A stretch of DNA of 64,000 nucleotides from GWE2-40-63 sp041664345 (GTDB lineage Bacteria; Bacteroidota; Bacteroidia; Bacteroidales; SZUA-534), in the NCBI GenBank assembly GCA_041664345.1, contig JBAYKX010000014.1:1-64000 (forward strand), given 5' to 3'. The translations under genes and the position numbers were made by a program. Below are positions 42,795 to 50,849 of this stretch, piece by piece (the first letter of the stretch is position 1; each line of letters opens with the position of its first letter). The notes beneath the pieces are model-generated. The model made no database searches and was not told the origin of the DNA. It worked only from the letters and a program-made list of their open reading frames with translations.

Positions 42795-45700
42795 ATGATG
42801 AAAAAACCGCGCATCCAATTTATCGTTCAAGTTTTTATTTTCGTTTTGGGAATAAACCCGTTGCTGTGGGCACAGAAATACGAAACCCAACTTATATCAA
42901 AAATATCAACTGAGGAGGGACTACCAAACAATACCATTTATTCTATATTACAGGACCAAAGCGGTTTTATTTGGATAGCCACCGAACAAGGACTTACCAA
43001 GTTTGATGGGAAAAGCCTTACCAGTTTTGCCATAAACAAGCAACATTATTCACTTTCGCACAACCGTACGCAAACCATGCTGTTAGCTCCCAATGGCAAC
43101 ATCTGGATAGGGACATCGGATGGATTAAATATTTACGATTACCTGACGGATAGCATTATACAAGTACGTACCAATTCAGAACCTCTAAAATTGGTTTATA
43201 ACGACATTACCATTTTAACTTCAAGTGCCGATAAAAATACAATATGGTTGGGCACTTATGGAAATGGAGTAAACTATTTTAATTGGCATACAAAAGAATT
43301 TTTGTCGCTTGCATTGCCCAACTTGTCCAATGCTCCTCAACCACTGAATATAACAAGTTTAATTGAAGACGATAACAACCGGCTTTGGATAGGAACGCAA
43401 GCCAATGGGCTTTACCTTTATGATTTAAAGAGCAAAAAAATTGAGCATTTTCAACTACCCGACAATGGCCGGTTTGTGCGCAAAATTTACCAGGATAGTT
43501 TCCGGCGTATATGGGTAGGTACTTCGAAAGGGTGTTACATTTACAACGAAACAACCACCCGTTTGGACCAAATTAACTATCCCAAAGCTCTTATTTCCAA
43601 TTCTATTGGTGCAATAATGGAAGACCGGAATGGGAAACTCTGGGTGGGGACAGAACAATTTTTAATGAACTTTTCGGCCAGGGCTTTTTCGTTAAATGAG
43701 GAATTTGATTATCAAATAATTGAGCATGGTGAATCCATAACCCGGTTAAGCTGCCCATCGGTAAATACCCTTTTTGCCGATCAGGAAAATAACATCTGGA
43801 TTGGTACTGCTTGGGGAGGTGTAAATATGTTAAAAGGAACCACTGCAAAATTCCTTCTTTTCAAGCATAACCCCGACATGGAGAATTCCATACCAAATTC
43901 ACCCATTACCGCAATATGCAGCGACGAAAGCAACACCTTGTATATTGCAACCATCGGGACCGATAAAGTAGGGCTTTGCTCTGTAAACCCGGAAACAGGA
44001 AAAACAATAGAACACCCAATAAACAAACTGCTGCCGGGTTATATATATCAATCCATTTTTATTGATTCCGATAAAAACCTTTGGATTGGAACCTATAATC
44101 AGGGCTTGATAAAAACCAAGCGGAACAGTTCGGGGTATGAGCAATTCAGGAACAACTCTTCCGATTCCAGTTCTCTCCCGGGAAATGATGTACGATCGAT
44201 TTTTGAAAGCAAGGACCATACATTATGGATTGGAACCCAAAGTGGTTTAGCCCGATACAATAAAACCAAGGGTCAGATTTCAAGGGTTGAACTGGTTAAA
44301 AATAGAAATATAGCAATACGGACCATTAAAGAGGACACCAGTGGTCTGCTTTGGATAGGAACATACGGCGATGGGGCTCTTATTTATGACCCTAAAAACA
44401 ATACAGTAAACGCTTCGCCCATTAATAATTCAATACATATCATCCATGATATTTTTATTGATGGGAAAACAGTATGGATGGCAACTAACGGAGAGGGTTT
44501 GGTTCGGGTTAATACCGATACAAAAGCAACTCGCTTCTATAATGATGTGGATGGTTTGGCCAGTAATTATCTTAATTCCGTGTTATGCGACGAGTCTGGA
44601 AATATTTGGGTTGGCCATACCAAAGGCATTTCCAAACTTAACCCAGAAACCAGTGAGATAGTCAACTTTAACTCCGTTGATGGCGTTCAAACCGGCGGTT
44701 TTTCGGAACATGCTGCCCTAAAACTCCCCAATGGATCCATTGTATTTGCAGGGTTTGATGGTATCAACATTTTCAACCCTTCCAATGTAATGAAAGACGA
44801 TAAATGCCCACCAGTGGTATTTACAAAACTTTTAGTGTCCAACGAATTGGTGGTGCCATCTACCGATAAGCAAAGCACCTCCCCAATTACTGAAAACATT
44901 ACACTTGCCACCCATATTGATTTAAAATACTACCAATCGGTATTCACCATTGAATTTATGGGAATGAACTACAACGCAAACCCTAAAATTCAATACGCCT
45001 ATATTCTCGAAGGTTCCGATAAAGAATGGATTAACATTGGAACACAAAACAGTGTCACTTTCCGAAACTTGAGTGCTGGCAACTATACTTTCAAAGTAAA
45101 GGCATCTAGCCCCGATGTGGTTTGGGACGACAGCAATATTAAAACCATTGGTATTACTGCTCACGCACCATTTTGGGCTACCGGCTGGGCCTATCTTGTA
45201 TATTATTTGCTATTGTTCACACTTATCTATTTTATTAGTATGTTCATTGTAATACGGATAAGGACTGCCAACAACCTAAAAATTGAACGAGCCCGCCGTG
45301 AAAAGGAAGAAGAGCTTCACCAGGAAAAACTGCAGTTTTTTGCTAATATTTCGCACGAACTCCGTACACCGCTCACTCTAATTTTTGGTCCTCTTGAAAC
45401 AATGTACTCTGAAGAAGAGGATGAAGATAAGAAGTCGAATATTAAAATTATAATTTACAATGCCAAGCGATTGCTGGCTATGGTAAACCAGCTTCTCGAC
45501 TTTAGGAAGGCAGAACGGGGGCAAATGAAGTTGAAAGTTCAATATGCCAATATAGTAACTATAATTAATGAAGTAATTATTTCTTTTAAAGATCTGAAAA
45601 AACAAAAGGTAATCAATATTGAATTTCCACACGACGAAGAAAAAATAATGGCTTGGCACGATGCGGAATTCATCAGCAAATCACTTATTAACTTAATTTC

Positions 45701-46907
45701 AAACTCTTTTAAATTCACCCCGCAAGGAGGTACCATAACTGTTTTGATTAGCCTAACTGCCGATGCCATTGGCCATCAGATGCTTTCAATTTCAGTTACC
45801 GATACCGGGAAAGGGATTTTAGAGAAAGATCTACCTTTTATTTTTGATAGATTTTACCAAGGTGATGAAAAAAGGAACCAACAACAAGGTACCGGTATCG
45901 GCCTGCATTTAGTCAAAAGCCTGATAGAACTTCACCATGGGACTATTGAAGTAGAAAGCACCCCCAATATCAAGACAATCTTTAAAATTACGATCCCTAT
46001 TGATAAAAGTGCTTATTTGAACCAAGAATTTTACAATATTTCTGACGAAACCTATAAGCAAAAGCTCGATGTTTCTGGATTTGTTGATGCCGCAGAGGAC
46101 GAAGATATTCATCAAATTGAAAAAAAGAAAAAGGACAACCGGAAAAAAATATTGATTGTTGAAGACAATGCTGATATCAGAAATTACATAAAAACCACAT
46201 TGGGATCAAATTATGCCATTGAAGAGGCAGAAAACGGACTCATTGGTTGGGACCTGATTAATTTGCACGAGTTCGACCTAGTGATAAGCGACTTAATGAT
46301 GCCTGAAATGGATGGCATTGAAATGTGCAAACGTATGAAAACTTCGGTTGAAACCGACCATATCCCAATTATCATGCTTACCGCCAAATCGGATATTGAA
46401 AACCGTATTGAAGGGTTGAGCCTGGGAGCCGATTCATACATAACCAAACCGTTTCACCCAGAGCACCTTAAAGTTAGAGTGATCAAGCTTATCGAGTTGC
46501 GCGACCTGCTAAAAGAACGCTACAGTAAGAAGATTTTATTAGGAGAATTGCATAGCTCTCAAAACGAAAGTGATTCACCCGAGGAGATTTTCCTGCATAA
46601 GGCTATTTCCATTGTTATGGAAAAAATGTTGGAATCGGAGTTTAATGGTGATGCCCTGGCTGCCGATTTAAACATTAGCCGCATGGGCTTACACCGAAAA
46701 ATTAAGGCACTTACCGGCCAAACAACAGGCGAATTCATTCGTAACTTACGGCTAAAAAAGGCGCACGACTTGTTAACTATTGAAGGTAAAAACATTTCCG
46801 AAGTGTGTTACGAAGTTGGTTTTAACTCCCCATCGTACTTTACTACCTGTTTTGCCGATGTATATAAAATAGCACCGAGCGAGTATGTACGCTCTTTAAA
46901 AAAGTAG
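42795..46907 (+). CDS. hybrid two-component system sensor/regulator (HTCS)
   Basis: This 1370-residue protein joins sensor kinase and response regulator in one chain. A signal peptide (ends LLWAQ) is followed by about 14 periplasmic two-component propeller repeats (residues 30-690; IWIATEQGLTKFDGKS, IWIGTSDGLNIYD and similar), a Y_Y_Y domain (to about 785) and one membrane span (794-818). A HisKA domain carries the phospho-acceptor His854 in FFANISHELRTPL. HATPase motifs are NSFKFTPQGG and GTGIGLHLV. A receiver domain has Asp1166 in VISDLMMPEMDG. An AraC-type helix-turn-helix completes the protein (about 1265-1370). It would sense a breakdown product in the periplasm and activate the PUL; the three promoter modules are its likely targets. 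Confidence 0.96.
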   Translation: MMKKPRIQFIVQVFIFVLGINPLLWAQKYETQLISKISTEEGLPNNTIYSILQDQSGFIWIATEQGLTKFDGKSLTSFAINKQHYSLSHNRTQTMLLAPNGNIWIGTSDGLNIYDYLTDSIIQVRTNSEPLKLVYNDITILTSSADKNTIWLGTYGNGVNYFNWHTKEFLSLALPNLSNAPQPLNITSLIEDDNNRLWIGTQANGLYLYDLKSKKIEHFQLPDNGRFVRKIYQDSFRRIWVGTSKGCYIYNETTTRLDQINYPKALISNSIGAIMEDRNGKLWVGTEQFLMNFSARAFSLNEEFDYQIIEHGESITRLSCPSVNTLFADQENNIWIGTAWGGVNMLKGTTAKFLLFKHNPDMENSIPNSPITAICSDESNTLYIATIGTDKVGLCSVNPETGKTIEHPINKLLPGYIYQSIFIDSDKNLWIGTYNQGLIKTKRNSSGYEQFRNNSSDSSSLPGNDVRSIFESKDHTLWIGTQSGLARYNKTKGQISRVELVKNRNIAIRTIKEDTSGLLWIGTYGDGALIYDPKNNTVNASPINNSIHIIHDIFIDGKTVWMATNGEGLVRVNTDTKATRFYNDVDGLASNYLNSVLCDESGNIWVGHTKGISKLNPETSEIVNFNSVDGVQTGGFSEHAALKLPNGSIVFAGFDGINIFNPSNVMKDDKCPPVVFTKLLVSNELVVPSTDKQSTSPITENITLATHIDLKYYQSVFTIEFMGMNYNANPKIQYAYILEGSDKEWINIGTQNSVTFRNLSAGNYTFKVKASSPDVVWDDSNIKTIGITAHAPFWATGWAYLVYYLLLFTLIYFISMFIVIRIRTANNLKIERARREKEEELHQEKLQFFANISHELRTPLTLIFGPLETMYSEEEDEDKKSNIKIIIYNAKRLLAMVNQLLDFRKAERGQMKLKVQYANIVTIINEVIISFKDLKKQKVINIEFPHDEEKIMAWHDAEFISKSLINLISNSFKFTPQGGTITVLISLTADAIGHQMLSISVTDTGKGILEKDLPFIFDRFYQGDEKRNQQQGTGIGLHLVKSLIELHHGTIEVESTPNIKTIFKITIPIDKSAYLNQEFYNISDETYKQKLDVSGFVDAAEDEDIHQIEKKKKDNRKKILIVEDNADIRNYIKTTLGSNYAIEEAENGLIGWDLINLHEFDLVISDLMMPEMDGIEMCKRMKTSVETDHIPIIMLTAKSDIENRIEGLSLGADSYITKPFHPEHLKVRVIKLIELRDLLKERYSKKILLGELHSSQNESDSPEEIFLHKAISIVMEKMLESEFNGDALAADLNISRMGLHRKIKALTGQTTGEFIRNLRLKKAHDLLTIEGKNISEVCYEVGFNSPSYFTTCFADVYKIAPSEYVRSLKK

Positions 46908-46924
46908 CTCAAAATTTTTCATAA

Positions 46925-46961
46925 AAAAACCTCTAATCAGATTAATGATTAGAGGTTTTTT
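46925..46961 (+). terminator. terminator after the HTCS gene
   Basis: AAAACCTCTAATCA and TGATTAGAGGTTTT form a perfect long stem with T and A runs on both sides. It can serve the HTCS gene and the minus-strand tRNA, which ends at 46964. Confidence 0.9.
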
Positions 46962-46963
46962 TG

Positions 46964-47047
46964 TACCCAGGGCCGGGCTCGAACCGGCACGAGTGTTACC
47001 TCACTGGTGTTTGAGACCAGCGCGTCTACCTATTCCGCCACCTGGGC
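46964..47047 (-). tRNA. tRNA-Leu (anticodon CAA)
   Basis: On the minus strand the 84-nt sequence starts GCCCAGGTGGCGGAATAGG, with D-arm, an anticodon stem CTGGT/ACCAG around the loop CTCAAAC (anticodon CAA), a long variable arm typical of tRNA-Leu (TGAGGTAACACTCG), the T-arm GCCGGTTCGAGCCCGGC and the acceptor end CCTGGGTA. The first pair is G-U. The CCA end is not encoded. Confidence 0.95.
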
Positions 47048-47124
47048 ATTTGTTTTGGCTTGCGAATATAGAGCTTTTGTTTTATCCGACCAAATAATTC
47101 ATTTTTTTTATTTTTCACAGCTCT

Positions 47125-47355
47125 TTAATCCTTAACCTCTTCATAGTCAATATAATCCCCTGTTGAACTGTCAAATTTTTTACTGCTTCCTGGTTTAAAA
47201 TCAACAGTTATCTCTCCTTCTTTCTGATTTTTTGTGTTTTGTTGAGAGTTTTCTGCCCTTTTTACCATTCGTTTAACCCAAAATAACAAAAGCCAACGCC
47301 CCAAAATTCCTAATAAATAAATTACAAGTATAAAAATTAAAATAAACCGTAACAT
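47125..47355 (-). CDS. DUF4834-like small membrane protein
   Basis: The protein has 76 residues. One N-terminal membrane span (LRFILIFILVIYLLGILG) is followed by a basic segment WVKRMVKRAE, a polar linker and an acidic C-terminus (YIDYEEVKD). The layout matches the short DUF4834 proteins of Bacteroidota, whose function is unknown. It starts 10 bases after the restored stop of the MntP-like gene, so it is likely co-transcribed with it. Confidence 0.7.
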   Translation of the reverse strand: MLRFILIFILVIYLLGILGRWLLLFWVKRMVKRAENSQQNTKNQKEGEITVDFKPGSSKKFDSSTGDYIDYEEVKD

Positions 47356-47450
47356 AAATAAATATCAATTAGTGATTAAAATAATAGCAATAATTAAATA
47401 TAGCACCGAAGATATAATTTCAAAATGTTTACCCCTCAATTTACTAGTTT

Positions 47451-47906
47451 TTAAACCCCAAAAGTATCCTGAAATAACACCCAAAAAGAGAAGTAATATT
47501 CCCAAAAACAATCTGTCCAGGGCAATGAAAGCATTCCAAAACCAATTCCAACAAACAAAGAATTAATTGTACTAAAAAAGGTAAGAATTATTAAGCCTTG
47601 CTTATCAAGCGGATTAATAGCCCTTTTTGTTTTAGCTAACTTAAAGGCGTCGTACAAAAGCTTTAAGCCAAGTGTAAAAAATAACGATGCAGCATACCAA
47701 TTCCTAAGCTCAGGTATAAAATTGCCAATTAATCCACCCATTAATACAGCCACATACAAAACAATTGATGAAATCGCCGCTACCAATAAAAGCTTTAATA
47801 ATTCCTTAATTGAAAACTTTTGTTTTATAAAACTGGTTACAGAACTAAGTAAGAATAACTCTGCCGATAATATAAATGCTGCTGTTATATATAAATAAAT
47901 TATCAT
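47451..47906 (-). CDS. MntP-like membrane protein, frameshifted
   Basis: The intact part has 151 residues with several membrane spans (IIYLYITAAFILSAELFLL, SSIVLYVAVLMGGLIG, WYAASLFFTLGLKLLYDAF, STINSLFVGIGFGML). The arrangement resembles the MntP/YebN manganese exporter or the LysE-related fold in a diverged form. After GMLSLP the frame gives an unlikely tail rich in Trp and Phe. Adding one base at the CCC run (47520-47522) continues into LDRLFLGILLLFLGVISGYF and a last span, with a stop at 47365. The gene is therefore probably 47365-47906, about 180 codons. It starts one base after the stop of the upstream gene, so translation may be coupled. Confidence 0.7.
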   Translation of the reverse strand: MIIYLYITAAFILSAELFLLSSVTSFIKQKFSIKELLKLLLVAAISSIVLYVAVLMGGLIGNFIPELRNWYAASLFFTLGLKLLYDAFKLAKTKRAINPLDKQGLIILTFFSTINSLFVGIGFGMLSLPWTDCFWEYYFSFWVLFQDTFGV

Positions 47907-47907
47907 C

Positions 47908-50646
47908 TTAATTCAGTTTATAATTGTAAAGGTATTGTTCGTCACCGCCAACAATCAAATTGTAGCCTTTCCCCAATTCAAGAAATCCTATGCTAAATCG
48001 GGTTATGCCGGGCAATGGAAAGCCTTTCAAAATTTCACCTTTGGTATCGAAAAGATAAATTTTATGTGCTTCTGCTTCAGTAATTCCTATGGCTGTTTGG
48101 TTTGTTGAAAAACGATAAAAAGCTGGTTTATGTTTAATTGGGGTGGAAAATGTTACCTCAAATTCCTTATTCCCTTTTAATGAAAATACGTTCAATTTTT
48201 TCCCATCTACAAAAACTAAATCAGGTGCTTTGTCACCAGTAACATCTTCAAAACTAAAATAATGATCTTTTGAAAATTCAGCGATATGCATTTGTTCTTC
48301 CTTGCCGTCAAAAAAAATAATGTGAATGGTTCCATCGGAACTGGTTCTTATGAGCCTACTCTTTCGGGTGGTGTTTCCACTTTGATATTCAAATAAGTTG
48401 TTTGGTGAAGCCCTAAATTGTTTTTCGAGGGTGAGCCGGCTAGTTCCCTTGCGGTCTAAAAAGTAAATACGCGAACTATCCGTCACAATTATATAGTCAT
48501 TATTGTTATCCTTAATATGTTGAACCGGAGCAATTATAGGTTGATCAGTTCCTTCGAACTTAAAACCACTGACTAATTTACCTTTTATATCAAAACCATA
48601 TACTTTTTTATCCTCAGCCGGTACAAAAATGCGGTAATCTTTTTGTTTATCGTAATCAACCAGTGTTAAAGATTTAACCGCCTCAAAGGGAAGAGTTATC
48701 GGATAATGCTCTACAAAATTCCCGTTTCTATCAATTAAATGAATTTGGGTGCGTGTATTAAATAAGAATTGCAATTTTCCATTTTTATAGTAATCAACCT
48801 GTAACACCTCTCCCATTATTGGCTCCTTCAGGTTTTTTTTCCACAATATCCTCCCCGATTTATTTATAAGATAAATGCTGTTTTTTGCATCTTGAACAAA
48901 GATTTCCTTTTCTTTAGTGGCGTGATTAATTACTAATTCAGGTTTGGCTGCAATGGATGTATCAAGGCGCGTTTCCCAATCAGCTTTTGCCTTTGAACTT
49001 CCTACGGGTTGATATTTAAAGAGCAAACTATTGTATATCATTTGGTTCTCATTCGAGAATTGCCATGCTACACCATAAAAATTCCGAAATTTTTTCTGAT
49101 TCACTTCATAATAATCAAATGCTTTTTTATCTAACAAATCCAGTAAAATATCTCCTGCACCAACAAAGGAAAGGTACGAGTAGAAATTAACTTTGTTTGA
49201 AAGAAAATCGGAAAATTGGTTGAATGGCGCATCGTAAATTAACGTTTTTTGCAAAACATTGTTATGAATGGTTTTAGAAAGGGATTGAAATGATTCTCCA
49301 AAAATAATATATTCATCAAATATGGTTACATAATTTGCCTGACAGTCTTTAAACCACGGACCTAACAATCGGGTTGGAAAAAAATCAATCGGCATTTTAT
49401 AAATAGGAAATTTGGTGTCATTATCAATTTTAAATTCCGTTTTAAACGCATCGATGGTAGTTTTATTCTTTTGACAATAGCTGTTCAATAATTTAAGAAT
49501 AAATTCGTGGCCACTCCTATATCCTTTAGTGCGAATTAAGAATAGTGTTTCTCCTCCACTCAATGAAACCTGAGCCAATTCACCTTTAAAGACATCGTTT
49601 ACCTGCTGGTCAAATCCTTCGCCAAATGTAGCCGTTATAAGCTGCCTATTAATTAAATACCGTTCATTTTGATTGGTCCGTTCCATATAATTCTGAAAAT
49701 TTTGAAGGTATAGCTTATAATTGCTTAACCCAAACCCACAAAAGCTTTCAATGTTCGGTGGAAGAAATTTAATGAAATCAAGGTTTTGAGGCGTTTGGTC
49801 CTTAAACAAGGAATAAAAATGAGAGGAGTTTCCTGAATTGTTTGCAAAACCATTGAATACCATGGATTGATTTTTCAGATTTAAATCCAATTCAACCCAT
49901 TCACCAACTTGGTTCATCCCTTTGTTTGAAATGGCATCGGTATTAAATAGTTTTGAAATTATAGTAGCCGATGTTTTATAATTAATATAAATGTTTGCAT
50001 CTACATGATTTCCTGCCGTTTTTCTCACTTTTTGAAACCCTGGATCGGAATAAATTCCTACATCGGAAGCCACTTGCCTAATTGCATCCTGCAAAAGAAG
50101 CTCTGAGGCGCTTCCCATTAAAACGCCGCGGTTGTAACTATAATAAAAATTAGATTCCGTGCTCTGAAAATGGTTTATCTTTACCTGATCATATCGATAC
50201 GAATTGATGCTTCCTCTTTTTTCGAGCTCCTTTTGAATGGCTTTTAATGAGCTATTTGATTCAAAATATCCTTCTACCGCAATTAAAAAGAGCACCTCAT
50301 ATTTTTTGTTTCCAACTTCATGAAATGAAAACACAAGGTTTTTAAAATTATAGTGCTCACGAATCAGGTTACTATTACTGGCAATTGAATCAAAAAAATA
50401 AAGATTGGAAAATATATCGTCAATTTCCTGTAAACCAGACAACTCGTGTATAAATTGATTTTTTTGTTTTATCGTTTGAATCAACCCAATTGGCTGGTTA
50501 ATTTCAGCAACCAAAGCAGCGTTTACCGGAATGGCAGCAAATATTTCTACACTAGGCGCCTGTTTATTTTTAAGAAAAATATAAAATCCTATCGTTGCTC
50601 CTATAAAAAGAAAAAAGATGATAATAAACCCTGGCTTTTTATCCAT
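47908..50646 (-). CDS. large membrane-anchored protein with C-terminal beta-propeller, unknown function
   Basis: I use the ATG at 50646 (MDKKPGFIIIFFLF), giving 912 residues; eight more codons upstream, from a TTG, look unlikely. One N-terminal membrane span (about 5-25) is followed by a large extracytoplasmic part. Residues 35-530 resemble DUF3352-like domains (AAIPVNAALVAEI..., FLPPNIESFCGFGLSNY), and residues 570-912 form a PQQ- or WD-type propeller (AKNSIYLINKSGRILWKK, LIDRNGNFVEHYP, FDIKGKLVSGF, LDRKGTSRLTL). Such proteins are common in Bacteroidota, but I know of no tested role. It is co-oriented with the MntP-like and DUF4834 genes. Confidence 0.65.
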   Translation of the reverse strand: MDKKPGFIIIFFLFIGATIGFYIFLKNKQAPSVEIFAAIPVNAALVAEINQPIGLIQTIKQKNQFIHELSGLQEIDDIFSNLYFFDSIASNSNLIREHYNFKNLVFSFHEVGNKKYEVLFLIAVEGYFESNSSLKAIQKELEKRGSINSYRYDQVKINHFQSTESNFYYSYNRGVLMGSASELLLQDAIRQVASDVGIYSDPGFQKVRKTAGNHVDANIYINYKTSATIISKLFNTDAISNKGMNQVGEWVELDLNLKNQSMVFNGFANNSGNSSHFYSLFKDQTPQNLDFIKFLPPNIESFCGFGLSNYKLYLQNFQNYMERTNQNERYLINRQLITATFGEGFDQQVNDVFKGELAQVSLSGGETLFLIRTKGYRSGHEFILKLLNSYCQKNKTTIDAFKTEFKIDNDTKFPIYKMPIDFFPTRLLGPWFKDCQANYVTIFDEYIIFGESFQSLSKTIHNNVLQKTLIYDAPFNQFSDFLSNKVNFYSYLSFVGAGDILLDLLDKKAFDYYEVNQKKFRNFYGVAWQFSNENQMIYNSLLFKYQPVGSSKAKADWETRLDTSIAAKPELVINHATKEKEIFVQDAKNSIYLINKSGRILWKKNLKEPIMGEVLQVDYYKNGKLQFLFNTRTQIHLIDRNGNFVEHYPITLPFEAVKSLTLVDYDKQKDYRIFVPAEDKKVYGFDIKGKLVSGFKFEGTDQPIIAPVQHIKDNNNDYIIVTDSSRIYFLDRKGTSRLTLEKQFRASPNNLFEYQSGNTTRKSRLIRTSSDGTIHIIFFDGKEEQMHIAEFSKDHYFSFEDVTGDKAPDLVFVDGKKLNVFSLKGNKEFEVTFSTPIKHKPAFYRFSTNQTAIGITEAEAHKIYLFDTKGEILKGFPLPGITRFSIGFLELGKGYNLIVGGDEQYLYNYKLN

Positions 50647-50745
50647 TAACTCAAAATTTTCAAAGGTCAAAAATATAAAAATAAAAACGGGACATCAACT
50701 GATTGACAATTTCTTTGGGGTTTTTCTACCTAAATAGTTGCAAAT

Positions 50746-50805
50746 AAAAACCTGTTGATTTTAACAAGATTCGTGAAAATCGAATTATCTGTTAAAATCA
50801 ACAGG
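50746..50805 (-). terminator. terminator of the M43 protease gene
   Basis: CCTGTTGATTTTAACA and TGTTAAAATCAACAGG form a perfect 16-bp stem around 23 bases; on the minus strand it is followed by TTTTTATTT. Confidence 0.85.
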
Positions 50806-50849
50806 CTTACTAAAGAACTTTGCAATAAAATATTTTAAAATATCGTATA

